From the NCBI RefSeq assembly GCF_013155335.1, contig NZ_JABJQZ010000001.1, positions 930,001 through 994,000 of the forward strand: a stretch of 64,000 nucleotides of DNA, written 5' to 3'. Source of the DNA: Nocardioides sp. zg-1230. Its GTDB lineage: Bacteria; Actinomycetota; Actinomycetes; Propionibacteriales; Nocardioidaceae. How positions within the stretch are numbered: position 1 is the stretch's first letter; every line of letters begins with the position of its first letter. Under the pieces are notes generated by a model. It had not been told where the DNA came from, ran no database searches, and was given only the letters and a program-made list of their open reading frames with translations. Of this stretch, positions 25,258-33,814 are shown in pieces. The position numbers were made by a program, and so were the translations under genes.

Positions 25258-26034
25258 ATGCGCGATGTGACCTACCCCCCGATCATCGTCACGGCCAAGA
25301 CGGCGTTCAAGGCCCTCGGCCAGCGCATCCGGCTCTCCGGCACGGAGCACGTGCCGCGCGAGGGTGGCGTGCTGCTGGCCTACAACCACGTCGGGTACGT
25401 CGACTTCGTCTACGGCGGACTGGCGGCGAACCCGTCCGGCCGCCTCGTGCGCTTCATGGCCAAGCGCGAGCTGTTCGACCACCGGTGGGTCGGCCCGCTG
25501 ATGCGGTCGCTGCACCACATCGAGGTCGACCGCGGGGAGGGGCTGGGCAGCTTCCACACCGCCGTCGACTACCTCCGGCAGGGCGAGGCCGTCGGGATCT
25601 TCCCCGAGGCCACCATCTCGCGCGCCATGGAGCTCAAGGAGTTCAAGACCGGAGCCGTACGCATCGCGGCGGAGGCCGGCGTACCCCTCGTGCCGGTCAT
25701 CATGTGGGGCACGCAGCGGATGATGACCAAGGACCACCCGCGCGACTTCTCCCGGGGGAAGACCATCGCGATCACCGTCGGTGAGCCGATGTACCCGACG
25801 GGCGACAACCCCGTCGGTGACACCGCTCGCCTCCACGCCCAGATGTCGCAGATGCTCCGGGACACCGTCGCCTCCTACCCCGCCGACGAGCAGCCGCCCG
25901 GCTCCTGGTGGGTGCCCGCCTCGATGGGCGGTTCGGCCCCCACGCTCGAGGAGGCGGCCCGCCTCGACGCCGCGGAGAAGCGCGAGCGCGCTCGCAAACG
26001 TGCCGAGAAGCGGGCGAAGAAGACAAAGCGGTGA
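25258..26034 (+). CDS. 1-acyl-sn-glycerol-3-phosphate acyltransferase (PlsC family)
   Basis: PlsC enzymes acylate lysophosphatidic acid at the membrane. The 258-residue protein has the catalytic NHVGYVD (HX4D), the glycerol-phosphate motif FPEATIS, and VPVIMWGTQRM. The C-terminus is a basic Lys/Arg/Glu helix. TAGGCT (25245-25250) is seven bases from the ATG, so the gene appears leaderless with its own promoter. It is convergent with parB. Its last codons form part of a repeat shared with dnaA. Confidence 0.88.
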   Translation: MRDVTYPPIIVTAKTAFKALGQRIRLSGTEHVPREGGVLLAYNHVGYVDFVYGGLAANPSGRLVRFMAKRELFDHRWVGPLMRSLHHIEVDRGEGLGSFHTAVDYLRQGEAVGIFPEATISRAMELKEFKTGAVRIAAEAGVPLVPVIMWGTQRMMTKDHPRDFSRGKTIAITVGEPMYPTGDNPVGDTARLHAQMSQMLRDTVASYPADEQPPGSWWVPASMGGSAPTLEEAARLDAAEKRERARKRAEKRAKKTKR

Positions 26035-26082
26035 ATGGCTAGATCGATCTGTCGACAGGTCGATCAGTCGCTTTGTCGACAG
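26022..26082. repeat. Palindromic repeat element, intergenic copy
   Basis: This stretch has three words shared with the dnaA linker in the same order: GACAAAGCG (26022-26030), CTAGATCGATCTGTCG (26039-26054) and CTTTGTCGACA (26071-26081). At 26042-26065 it contains a 24-base palindrome centred on CTGTCGACAG, with one mismatched pair. It lies between the convergent acyltransferase and parB genes and could act as a terminator, although it is unusually AT-rich for one here. The matching copy is at 32236-32276 in the opposite orientation. Confidence 0.7.
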
Positions 26083-26157
26083 TTGGTTGCCAGCTCGCCG
26101 CAGAGGGCCCGCTCGAGCGGGGAGTTCGTACGACAGCGGGGTGGGCGGCTGCTCGGC

Positions 26158-27162
26158 TCAGATCGGCCGGTCGTCGCGGTTGCGGGGGTCCATGATGTCG
26201 ACGATGCGGCGCAGGTCGTCGAGGCTCGCGAACTCGACGGTGATCTTGCCCTTGGCCTTGCCGAGGTCGACCTTGACGCGCGTCTCGAGGCGGTCGGAGA
26301 GTCGGTCCGCGAGCTCGTCGAGACCGGGCGCGACGGGCTTGTTCCGCATGACGCGGGGGGCGGCCTCGTCGACGGCGCCGACGGACACGATCTCCTCGAG
26401 CCCTCGCACGGAGATGCCCTCCGCCGTGACCCGGGCGGCGAGCCGGTCCTGGAGACCTTCGTCGTCGACGGACAGCAGGGCGCGCGCGTGCCCGGCCGAC
26501 AGCACGCCGGCCGCGACGCGGCGTTGCACCGCGGGGGAGAGCTTGAGCAGGCGCAGGGTGTTGGAGATCTGCGGGCGCGACCGGCCGATGCGCTGGGCGA
26601 GCTCCTCGTGCGTGCAGCCGAAGTCCTCGAGGAGCTGGCCGTACGCCGCCGCCTCCTCGAGCGGGTTGAGCTGGGAGCGGTGCAGGTTCTCCAGCAGCGC
26701 GTCGCGCAGCATGTCGTCGTCGTCGGTCTCCCGGACGATCGCGGGGATCGTGTCGCGACCCGCCTCCTGGGAGGCACGCCAACGACGCTCGCCCATGATC
26801 AGCTCGTAGGCGTCCTCGCCCGTGCGTCGTACGACGACCGGCTGGAGGAGGCCGACCTCGCGGATCGAGTGCACCAGCTCGGCCAGCGCCTCCTCCTCGA
26901 ACACCTGACGCGGCTGGCGGGCGTTCGGGCGGACCTGCGTGATCGGCAGCTCGGCGAAGTAGGCGCCGGCCACCTGACCTGCCGGCGGCTGTACGCCATC
27001 GACACGAGCGGCAGCCGACTCCGGCCGACCGACTCCGTCGACCACGGACGCTGCTGCTCCCGGCGCGCCCGTCGTCGAGCCCGGCGGCGGTTGGCTCGGC
27101 GTGGTGGGGATCAGGGAGCCCAGGCCGCGGCCCAGGCCCCGGCGCGGTGCGTTGCTGCTCAT
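26158..27162 (-). CDS. parB: Chromosome-partitioning protein ParB
   Basis: ParB loads onto parS, uses CTP to spread as a clamp and organises the origin for segregation. The 334-residue protein starts with the actinobacterial ParA-interaction peptide ([12 protein letters not shown]). It has the CTP-binding [11 protein letters not shown] and GERRWRA segments, a helix-turn-helix ([19 protein letters not shown]) and a C-terminal dimerisation domain. The ATG overlaps the parA stop (ATGA). Three parS sites lie upstream at 28113-28128, 28141-28155 and 29011-29026. A longer upstream reading runs through parA and is spurious. Confidence 0.97.
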   Translation of the reverse strand: MSSNAPRRGLGRGLGSLIPTTPSQPPPGSTTGAPGAAASVVDGVGRPESAAARVDGVQPPAGQVAGAYFAELPITQVRPNARQPRQVFEEEALAELVHSIREVGLLQPVVVRRTGEDAYELIMGERRWRASQEAGRDTIPAIVRETDDDDMLRDALLENLHRSQLNPLEEAAAYGQLLEDFGCTHEELAQRIGRSRPQISNTLRLLKLSPAVQRRVAAGVLSAGHARALLSVDDEGLQDRLAARVTAEGISVRGLEEIVSVGAVDEAAPRVMRNKPVAPGLDELADRLSDRLETRVKVDLGKAKGKITVEFASLDDLRRIVDIMDPRNRDDRPI

Positions 27163-28298
27163 GCGGGGGCTCCCTTGCTGGCGATCTCGCGGGCGGCCTC
27201 CAAGTAGGAGAGTGCTCCCGCCGACGCCGGATCGTAGGTCATCACGGTCTGCCCGTAGGACGGCGCCTCCGAGACGCGCACCGAGCGGGGGACCGCGGTC
27301 TTGAGCACCTGGTCGCCGAAGTGGCCGCGCACCTCGTCGGCCACCCCCGCGGCGAGGCGGGTGCGGGCGTCGTACATCGTCAGGAGGATCGTGGAGATCG
27401 TCAGTCGCGGGTTGAGGTGCTGTCGCACCATCTCGACCGTCTCCAGCAGCATCCCGAGACCTTCCAGGGCGTAGTACTCGGCCTGGATGGGGATGAACAT
27501 CTCCCGGCCGGCCACGAGGGCGTTCAACGTGAGCAGCCCGAGCGACGGGGGACAGTCGACGAGCACGTAGTCGAAGCGCTCCTCGCCGACCTCGGCGGCC
27601 CCACCGACGAGGGGGTGCCCGCTGATCGCCCGGTCCAGACGCTGCTCGCGCGCGACGACGCTGACGAGCTCGATCTCGGCGCCCGCGAGGTCGATGGTCG
27701 CCGGCACGACCCACACGCCCGGGAGGTCGGCGGACTCGGTCATCACGTCCGCCAGGGGAGCACCCTCGACCAGCATGTCGTACGTCGACGGGACGCCACG
27801 GTGGTGCTCGATGCCGAGGGCGGTGGAGGCGTTGCCCTGCGGGTCGAGGTCGATGACCAGCACCTTCTGACCGAGCTGCGCGAGGCCGGCGGCCACGTTC
27901 ACCGTCGACGTGGTCTTGCCGACCCCGCCCTTCTGGTTCGCGACGACCAGGACGCGCGTGGCGTCGGGTCGGGGGACGCCCTGGCGTCGGAGACCGCCGG
28001 TCCGTGCCAGCACCGAGTGCTGGGCTGCCTGCGCCAGCGGGGTGGCGTGGTCCGAGAAGTCGGTGTCCCGACCCGCGAGATCACCCGCGGTGCGCACCTG
28101 CCACGAGGGTCGTGTTTCACGTGAAACGTCGTCCGAAGCGGTTTCACGTGAAACAGCATTGTCGTCCCCGCCCTGTGGACGAACACCCACATTCTGTGGA
28201 TATTCGCGCTCAGCGGGGGCATCGGAGGCGGTGGAAAACGGATACGGCGCATCGTGCGTCGTGCGCCATCCCGTGTTGTCACTGGGGCCCTGGCTCAA
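27159..28298 (-). CDS. parA: Chromosome-partitioning ATPase ParA
   Basis: This Walker-type ATPase moves ParB-bound origins. The 379-residue protein has the deviant Walker A KGGVGKTT (about 122-129), [12 protein letters not shown] and [10 protein letters not shown]. The first 110 residues are a variable extension that includes two VSRET motifs encoded by parS sites. The start is uncertain: TTG 28298 is one base after the rsmG stop with GGTGAG upstream, and is the best fit. A later start would remove the parS-encoded residues. It is coupled to parB. Confidence 0.92.
   Translation of the reverse strand: MSQGPSDNTGWRTTHDAPYPFSTASDAPAEREYPQNVGVRPQGGDDNAVSRETASDDVSRETRPSWQVRTAGDLAGRDTDFSDHATPLAQAAQHSVLARTGGLRRQGVPRPDATRVLVVANQKGGVGKTTSTVNVAAGLAQLGQKVLVIDLDPQGNASTALGIEHHRGVPSTYDMLVEGAPLADVMTESADLPGVWVVPATIDLAGAEIELVSVVAREQRLDRAISGHPLVGGAAEVGEERFDYVLVDCPPSLGLLTLNALVAGREMFIPIQAEYYALEGLGMLLETVEMVRQHLNPRLTISTILLTMYDARTRLAAGVADEVRGHFGDQVLKTAVPRSVRVSEAPSYGQTVMTYDPASAGALSYLEAAREIASKGAPA
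28113..28128. promoter_or_regulatory. parS site 1 (inside parA)
   Basis: TGTTTCACGTGAAACG contains the perfect 14-base core GTTTCACGTGAAAC of the universal ParB-binding site. It lies in frame in the 5' part of parA and encodes VSRET. Confidence 0.95.
28141..28155. promoter_or_regulatory. parS site 2 (inside parA)
   Basis: GTTTCACGTGAAACA has the perfect 14-base core. It is 27 bases from site 1 and in the same frame, encoding a second VSRET in ParA. Confidence 0.95.
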
Positions 28299-28299
28299 C

Positions 28300-29037
28300 T
28301 CAGCTCACCTCTCGCTTGACCGATGACCGGTCCCGACGCCCGGAACGCCGCTTGGCGACGCGGGCAAGGGGCCAACCTATCCGGGACGGATCGGCCCACG
28401 GCACCCGCACCAGGGTCGTGGGCGGATCGACAAGACCGGTGCCCACCTCGAAGACCTCGGGGGTGCCGCACCGCCACGCGGTCAGGAACTCCTGCGCCTG
28501 CTCGATCTCCTCGTGGATCGACCGGCCCTTCATGGCGATCGTCGCACCGGACGGCGCCACGAGCGGCATCGACCACCCCAACAGCCGTTCGAGGGGAGCG
28601 ACCGCTCGGGAGGTGACGACGTCGAACGTCGACGCCCCATGGAGGTCCTCCGCACGCCCGCGCACCACGGTGACGTGGGACAGCCCGAGCTCGGACACCA
28701 CCTCGTCGAGGAACGTCGTACGCCGCAGGAGCGGCTCGACCAGCGTGACGGCGAGATCCGGCCGCGCGATCGCGAGGACGAGACCTGGGAGACCCGCGCC
28801 CGTACCGATGTCGCACACCGACACCCCCTCCGGGACGGCCTCGCCCAGCACCGCCGAGTTGAGGACGTGGCGCTCCCACAGGCGGGGTGCCTCGCGGGGG
28901 CCGATCAGCCCGCGCAAGACTCCCTCGGTGGTGAGCAGTTCGGTGTAGCGCTCGGCCAGGGGGAGCCGGTCGGACGCGAACACCCTCCGCGCCTGGGGAG
29001 GCACGGAGGGTGTTTCACGTGAAACGTCGTCGCTCAC
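28300..29037 (-). CDS. rsmG: 16S rRNA (guanine-N7)-methyltransferase
   Basis: RsmG methylates G527 of 16S rRNA with S-adenosylmethionine. The 245-residue protein has the binding motif VCDIGTGAGLPGLVLA, the following VEPLLRR, and VTSRAVAPLERLL. A parS site overlaps its first codons (MSDDVSRET). The C-terminus is a basic Arg/Lys/Ser tail. It overlaps the jag stop by four bases (GTGA), and parA starts one base after its stop, so the block is one operon. Confidence 0.95.
   Translation of the reverse strand: MSDDVSRETPSVPPQARRVFASDRLPLAERYTELLTTEGVLRGLIGPREAPRLWERHVLNSAVLGEAVPEGVSVCDIGTGAGLPGLVLAIARPDLAVTLVEPLLRRTTFLDEVVSELGLSHVTVVRGRAEDLHGASTFDVVTSRAVAPLERLLGWSMPLVAPSGATIAMKGRSIHEEIEQAQEFLTAWRCGTPEVFEVGTGLVDPPTTLVRVPWADPSRIGWPLARVAKRRSGRRDRSSVKREVS
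29011..29026. promoter_or_regulatory. parS site 3 (start of rsmG)
   Basis: TGTTTCACGTGAAACG, perfect over the 14-base core, covers codons 5-9 of rsmG and encodes VSRET. It is 0.9 kb from the two sites in parA. Confidence 0.95.
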
Positions 29038-29621
29038 GCCGGAAGGATCACCACGTGCCGCTTGGGCTCCGCGCCCTCCGACTCCGACGTCAGGCCGGCG
29101 GCGGCCACCGCGTCGTGGACCACCTTGCGCTCGAAGGCGCTCATCGGCTCCAGCGACACGGACTCGCCCGACGCCCGCACCTCGGCGATCGAGGTCTCCG
29201 CGAGAGCCACGAGCCGCTCGCGCTGCTGGGCGCGGTGACCGTCGATGTCGAGCATGAGCCGGGACCGTTCGCCGGTCTCGCGGTAGACCGCCAGGCGCGT
29301 CAGCTCCTGGAGCGCCTCCAGCACCTCGCCGTTGCGTCCCACGAGCTGGCTCAGGTCGGCGCCGCCGATCTGCACGCTCGCCCGGTCGCCCTCCACGTCC
29401 ATGTCGAGGTCACCGTCGAGGTCGGCGATGTCGAGCAGCTCCTCGAGGTAGTCCGCGGCGATGTCGCCCTCGTGCTCGAGGCGCTGCACCTTGGACGGAC
29501 GAGCCGCGGCGTCCGCGGCGGCGGCCGTCTCGGACGTGCCCTCCGTGGCCTCGGTCGCAGCCCCCGTGCTCACTTCGGTGCTCGCCCCGGTGGTCTCGCC
29601 GTCGGTCAACTGCTCACTCAC
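29034..29621 (-). CDS. jag: Jag/KhpB-family RNA-binding protein
   Basis: Jag proteins have KH and R3H single-strand nucleic-acid-binding domains and sit with YidC in most actinobacteria. The 195-residue protein has a Thr/Glu/Ala-rich N-terminus (about 1-45), a KH-type domain with IGGADLSQLVGRNGEVLEAL and an R3H domain with GESVSLEPMSAFERKVVH split over its core. GTG 29621 is chosen because CAGGAG lies six bases upstream; 12 more codons upstream are open but lack such a site. It is followed by rsmG with a four-base overlap. Confidence 0.92.
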   Translation of the reverse strand: MSEQLTDGETTGASTEVSTGAATEATEGTSETAAAADAAARPSKVQRLEHEGDIAADYLEELLDIADLDGDLDMDVEGDRASVQIGGADLSQLVGRNGEVLEALQELTRLAVYRETGERSRLMLDIDGHRAQQRERLVALAETSIAEVRASGESVSLEPMSAFERKVVHDAVAAAGLTSESEGAEPKRHVVILPA

Positions 29622-29686
29622 GTGTGTCTCCTGCTTCTCGATCAGGTCGGACGACACCCTCGCGAGCGTCGTCGGGGATGTCTGGG

Positions 29687-30658
29687 TCAGCGCTTCTTCT
29701 TGTTGCGCTGGGCCTTGGTCTGGCGGTGCGGCTGCTGCCGGGTCTGCGACTTCTCCGCACGGCGCGCCTCGGCCTCTGCCGCGAGCCGCTCCTCCTCGAT
29801 CTGCGCGGGCGTCTTCAGGCCCTTGCGCGCAGCCTTGGCGCGGTCGCGCTCCTCCTTGGCATCAGCCGCCGGGGTACCGGGGGCCGGGTTGTTGCGGATG
29901 ACGTAGAACTGCTGGCCCATGGTCCACAGGTTCGACGTGGTCCAGTAGAAGAGGACGCCGATGGGGAACGCGATGCCACCGACGGCGAAGACGACGGGAA
30001 GGACGTAGAGCAGCATCTTCTGCTGCTGCGCGTAGGGGCCCGAGAGCGCGTCGGCCGGCATGTTCTTGCTCATCAGCTGGCGCTGGGTGAGGAAGGTCGT
30101 CGCCGTCATCGCGAGCACCAGCACCGCGGCCAGCACGCGCACGCCGATGTCGTCGGTGTTGAGGAAGGTGTCGGAGATCTTGGCGCCGAGGAAGACCGCG
30201 TCACCGAACTGCTCGTTGAGCTCCACGGTCATGAGACCGCGCTCGACCTCGGGGTTCTTCGCGGCCTGGTCGATCAGCCGGAACAGCGCGAGGAAGATCG
30301 GCATCTGCAGCAGGATCGGGAGGCAGGACGCGAACGGATTCGTCCCGGCGTCCTTGTAGAGCTTCATCGTCTCCTGGGCGAGACGCTCCCGGTCGTGGCC
30401 GTACTTCTTCTGGACCTCACGGACCTTCGGCTGGATCAGCTGCATGTTGCGGCTGGACTTGATCTGCTTCACGAAGAGCGGGATCAGCGCCATGCGGATC
30501 ACGAGCGTCAGACCGATGATCGACAGCACCCACGCGATGCCGGTCTCCGGACCGAAGATGCTGCCGAACAGCTTGTGCCACCCGACCAGCACCGCCGAGA
30601 TGACGTAGTAGAGCGGTGCCATGATCGCGCCGCCGATGGTGCCGAAGAAGTCGAGCAC
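29687..30658 (-). CDS. yidC: Membrane protein insertase YidC
   Basis: YidC inserts and folds membrane proteins, alone or with SecYEG. The 323-residue protein has the five-helix core: GIAWVLSIIGLTLVIRMALI with the conserved arginine in the hydrophilic groove, the coiled region NMQLIQPKVREVQKKYG, NPFASCLPILLQMPIFLALF, and YVLPVVFAVGG then LFYWTTSNLW. The C-terminal 60 residues are a basic ribosome-binding-type tail. The GTG begins immediately after the yidD stop. Confidence 0.96.
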   Translation of the reverse strand: MLDFFGTIGGAIMAPLYYVISAVLVGWHKLFGSIFGPETGIAWVLSIIGLTLVIRMALIPLFVKQIKSSRNMQLIQPKVREVQKKYGHDRERLAQETMKLYKDAGTNPFASCLPILLQMPIFLALFRLIDQAAKNPEVERGLMTVELNEQFGDAVFLGAKISDTFLNTDDIGVRVLAAVLVLAMTATTFLTQRQLMSKNMPADALSGPYAQQQKMLLYVLPVVFAVGGIAFPIGVLFYWTTSNLWTMGQQFYVIRNNPAPGTPAADAKEERDRAKAARKGLKTPAQIEEERLAAEAEARRAEKSQTRQQPHRQTKAQRNKKKR

Positions 30659-30925
30659 TCATGCTCCTCGAGTTGCAGTGGACGTGGATGAGGACCGGTC
30701 GGCCGAGCCGGCGCCGGGAGGAACGGGGTCGTAGCCGCCGGCCGCCCACGGGTGGCAACGGCTGAGGCGACGGGTGGCCAGCCAGGTGCCGCGGACCGAG
30801 CCGTGCACGGTGACGGCCTCGAGGGCGTACGCCGAACAGCTCGGGTGGTAGCGGCAGACCTGGCCGTAGAGAGGGCTGATCGCGAAGCGCCACGCGCGGA
30901 TGAGCCAGATGAGGAGGTGCTTCAT
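30659..30925 (-). CDS. yidD: Membrane protein insertion efficiency factor YidD
   Basis: This 88-residue protein has the family sequence [31 protein letters not shown] and a [13 protein letters not shown] end. It is a small membrane-associated accessory of YidC. The ATG overlaps the rnpA stop (ATGA). A much longer reading of the same frame overlaps rnpA fully and is not real. Confidence 0.93.
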   Translation of the reverse strand: MKHLLIWLIRAWRFAISPLYGQVCRYHPSCSAYALEAVTVHGSVRGTWLATRRLSRCHPWAAGGYDPVPPGAGSADRSSSTSTATRGA

Positions 30926-31275
30926 GACGGGCCCACCCTGCTCAGGGTACGGGCGAGGTCGGCGCCGAGGGCGGCGTACGACGCGTCGGCCGCGGCCGGC
31001 AGGGCACGGACCACGAGCGCAGCACGACCCGGGAGCTCCTCCAGCGTCGCGAGGTGCTCCCGGGTCAGGTGCCGGAGTCGTCTCTTCACACGATTTCGCG
31101 TGGCGGCGTTGCCGACGGCCTTGCCGACCGTGAACCCCACCTGTGCCGGCGCCGGGGCCGCACCTGCGTCCACCCACAGGTGGACCACGAGGGTCGAGGA
31201 ACCGGCGCGTCGCCCCTGGCGCACCGTGCGGCGGAAGCCGTCAGCGGTGGTGAGGCGGTGGACAGCGGAGAGCAC
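30922..31275 (-). CDS. rnpA: Ribonuclease P protein component
   Basis: RnpA assists the RNase P RNA in cutting the 5' leader from tRNA precursors. The 117-residue protein has the RNR motif [15 protein letters not shown] (about 50-64), preceded by QVGFTVGKA. It lies between rpmH and yidD, the universal arrangement. The start is GTG. Confidence 0.95.
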   Translation of the reverse strand: MLSAVHRLTTADGFRRTVRQGRRAGSSTLVVHLWVDAGAAPAPAQVGFTVGKAVGNAATRNRVKRRLRHLTREHLATLEELPGRAALVVRALPAAADASYAALGADLARTLSRVGPS

Positions 31276-31299
31276 GGCGGGTGCCGTGGGCTCTGGCCG

Positions 31300-31437
31300 T
31301 CAGACGGCCAGGCTCTTGCGGCCCTTGCGGCGACGGCTCGACAGGATGGCGCGACCGGCGCGGGTCCGCATGCGCAGGCGGAAGCCGTGCACCTTGTGAC
31401 GGCGACGGTTGTTCGGCTGGTACGTACGCTTGCTCAC
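31300..31437 (-). CDS. rpmH: 50S ribosomal protein L34
   Basis: This 45-residue basic protein begins [19 protein letters not shown] and ends GRKSLAV, the L34 pattern. GGAGAA lies upstream of the GTG. It diverges from dnaA, with 503 bases between the starts. Confidence 0.97.
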   Translation of the reverse strand: MSKRTYQPNNRRRHKVHGFRLRMRTRAGRAILSSRRRKGRKSLAV

Positions 31438-31940
31438 GGCTATTTCTCCGAAGGTTTCGAGGGATGTCCACTCCACACGGCGTCGGTGCTGGCGTTCAAC
31501 CGGCACCGCCCGCCCGCGCGGCCGCCAGGTGGCGGATCGTGGACATGCGGCACCCGTCGACGGGGAGCGACCGGCCAACGGTACGCGGCGGGCGTTCGGG
31601 GGGTCAAACCCGCGAGCATGCCCTGAGGATCCGCCTGTGGATGACATCTTGCTCCGCGCGTCGCCCCGTTGTTACGTTCGGTGCCTCCGCGGTCCGTCCC
31701 GACCTCGGTCCGACCAGGGTCCAGCACGCCATGTGATCCGGGTCACAGACCATCCGAACCGGTCTCTGACCTGCGGAAACGCTGGAAGGATTCCGAGTTC
31801 GTCGAGCCCCGGAGGTCCGATCCCGCAGATCGGTCCCGGCAGTTCACAGCTTGTGGACAACTCTGTGGAAGCCTGACCGCCCGACTCAGCGTCGCGGTGG
31901 CTCCCAGGCCGGATTCCGAGCAGCACACGCGTACGACGAC
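31438..31940. other. rpmH-dnaA intergenic region with DnaA boxes
   Basis: No gene is seen. A perfect minus-strand DnaA box TTGTCCACA lies at 31852-31860, and weaker ones at 31636-31644 (TCATCCACA) and 31864-31872 (GCTTCCACA). The region must hold the leftward rpmH promoter and the dnaA promoter; I cannot assign -10 boxes with confidence. The boxes near 31852 are about 80 bases before the dnaA start and suit DnaA autoregulation. Confidence 0.7.
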
Positions 31941-33407
31941 ATGGTGGAAGCGAAGGCGGTCCGGGTGGACGACCAGCAGGTAGATCTCGGGACGGCGTGG
32001 CAGCAGATCGTCGAGGACCTCCAGCCCAACCAGCGCGCGTGGTTGCGACCGAGCGTGCCGATGACGCTGCACGAGAACACCGCGATCATCGCCGTCCCCA
32101 ACGACTTCACCCGCAACCAGCTGGAGGGCCGGCTGCGCAACCACATCGAGGACGCGCTGTCCGAGGGCTTCGGTCGCGAGATCCGGATGCTGGTCACGGT
32201 CAACCCCGCGCTCGAGGCAGAGGCCCAGCCGCAGATCGACGAAGCGACAGATGGATCTAGCGCTTTGTCGACAAAGGACCGCCCGGCCCCGTTCGAGCCG
32301 CCCGCGCCCGTCGCGGTCGAGCCCTACGAGCCGGCCGGGGTCGGTGCGGAGCGTCGGCCCTCCGCCCTGGAGACCCGCCTCAACCCCAAGTACACGTTCG
32401 AGACCTTCGTCATCGGCTCGTCCAACCGGTTCCCCCACGCCGCCGCGGTTGCCGTGGCCGAGGCGCCGGGCAAGGCGTACAACCCGCTCCTGGTCTACGG
32501 CGAGTCCGGCCTGGGCAAGACCCACCTGCTGCACGCGATCGGCCACTACGTCCGCAGCCTCTACAGCAACGCCAAGGTGCGCTACGTCTCCTCCGAGGAG
32601 TTCACCAACGAGTTCATCAACGCGATCCGCGACGACCGGCAGGACCGGTTCAAGCGGCGCTACCGCGATGTCGACGTGCTGCTGATCGACGACATCCAGT
32701 TCCTCGAGGGCAAGACGCAGACCCAGGAGGAGTTCTTCCACACGTTCAACACCCTCCACAACGCCAACAAGCAGATCGTGCTGACCTCCGACCGTGCGCC
32801 CAAGCGGCTCGAGGCGCTGGAGGACCGACTGCGCAACCGGTTCGAGTGGGGGCTCATCACCGACGTGCAGCCGCCGGACCTCGAGACCCGCATCGCGATC
32901 CTGCGCAAGAAGGCGGCGATGGACCGCCTCACGGCGCCCCCGGACGTGCTCGAGTTCATCGCCTCCAAGATCCAGACGAACATCCGCGAGCTCGAGGGTG
33001 CGCTGATCCGCGTGACGGCGTTCGCCAACCTCAACCGCCAGGAGGTCGACATGACCCTGGCCGAGATCGTCCTCAAGGACCTGATCCCCGAGGGCGGCGA
33101 GCCCGAGATCACCCACGCGCTGATCATCGCCCAGACCGCGGCCTACTTCGGCGTCTCGCTCGAGGACCTCACCGGCCCCTCGCGCGGCCGGCACCTGGTC
33201 ATGGCCCGGCAGATCGGCATGTACCTGTGCCGCGAGCTGACCTCGATGTCGCTCCCCCAGATCGGCCGCGAGTTCGGCGGCCGCGACCACACGACCGTGA
33301 TGTACGCCGACCGCAAGATCCGTCAGCTCCTCGCCGAGCGCCGTGCGGTCTTCAACCAGGTCAGCGAGCTCACCAACCGGGTCAAGATGCAGGCCCGCCA
33401 GGCCTGA
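31941..33407 (+). CDS. dnaA: Chromosomal replication initiator DnaA
   Basis: DnaA binds DnaA boxes and melts oriC. The 488-residue protein has domain I (about 1-85), a linker domain II, the AAA+ ATPase with Walker A GESGLGKT (187-194), Walker B LLIDD (247-251), and domain IV ending in [14 protein letters not shown]. The linker is shorter than in Streptomyces and includes [14 protein letters not shown], encoded by a palindromic repeat. ATG 31941 is used; GTG 31965 with GAAGGCGG upstream is an alternative and would shorten domain I by eight residues. It is divergent from rpmH. Confidence 0.97.
   Translation: MVEAKAVRVDDQQVDLGTAWQQIVEDLQPNQRAWLRPSVPMTLHENTAIIAVPNDFTRNQLEGRLRNHIEDALSEGFGREIRMLVTVNPALEAEAQPQIDEATDGSSALSTKDRPAPFEPPAPVAVEPYEPAGVGAERRPSALETRLNPKYTFETFVIGSSNRFPHAAAVAVAEAPGKAYNPLLVYGESGLGKTHLLHAIGHYVRSLYSNAKVRYVSSEEFTNEFINAIRDDRQDRFKRRYRDVDVLLIDDIQFLEGKTQTQEEFFHTFNTLHNANKQIVLTSDRAPKRLEALEDRLRNRFEWGLITDVQPPDLETRIAILRKKAAMDRLTAPPDVLEFIASKIQTNIRELEGALIRVTAFANLNRQEVDMTLAEIVLKDLIPEGGEPEITHALIIAQTAAYFGVSLEDLTGPSRGRHLVMARQIGMYLCRELTSMSLPQIGREFGGRDHTTVMYADRKIRQLLAERRAVFNQVSELTNRVKMQARQA
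32236..32276. repeat. Palindromic repeat element inside the dnaA linker
   Basis: The segment contains the perfect 14-base palindrome CTTTGTCGACAAAG (32263-32276). On the minus strand it also has CTAGATCCATCTGTCG (32260-32245), 15 of 16 bases identical to 26039-26054. It is in frame in dnaA, coding roughly residues 99-112. It looks like a shortened copy of the element between the acyltransferase and parB genes. Confidence 0.7.
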
Positions 33408-33814
33408 GCCGCCGGCGTCACCTCGTACGACGTGCCGTGTGGAGAAGTTGTGGTTCGGTCCGTCGCGTCGTCCCCAGCCCCTGTGGACGCCTCGGGACGA
33501 ACGACACGAACCGCGGCGCCGTCCACACCACGTACCGGTGTCGCCGTCCGGCATCCACACCCTTCATCCACAGGGTTTCAGGTCGCTGACCTGCACGAAC
33601 ACCCGTCGTCCACACTTTCCACGGACCCTATGACGACTATGAACCTCACCATTGACCCGATCTCCCACCAACACCTGACCCGCGCTCCTCTGGGGAGAAC
33701 CCTGCCGCGGCGTCGGCAGCGCGTGGCAGGATGCACTTCCCACGTCCATGCGTGTGGTTCCCGCCTGCGTGCATCCGCTCGTTGCCCGCACCACCCCTCG
33801 TCGAGGAGACCCTT
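33408..33814. other. Chromosomal replication origin oriC (dnaA-dnaN region)
   Basis: No gene is seen. Six DnaA-box-like nonamers ending TCCACA are present. On the minus strand: TTCTCCACA (33438-33446) and GCGTCCACA (33482-33490). On the plus strand: CCGTCCACA (33519-33527), GCATCCACA (33551-33559), TCATCCACA (33564-33572) and TCGTCCACA (33606-33614). The stretch 33625-33665 is less GC-rich than its surroundings and is the likely unwinding region. GAGGAG before the GTG at 33815 is the dnaN ribosome-binding site. Position between dnaA and dnaN matches oriC of Streptomyces and Mycobacterium. Confidence 0.88.
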
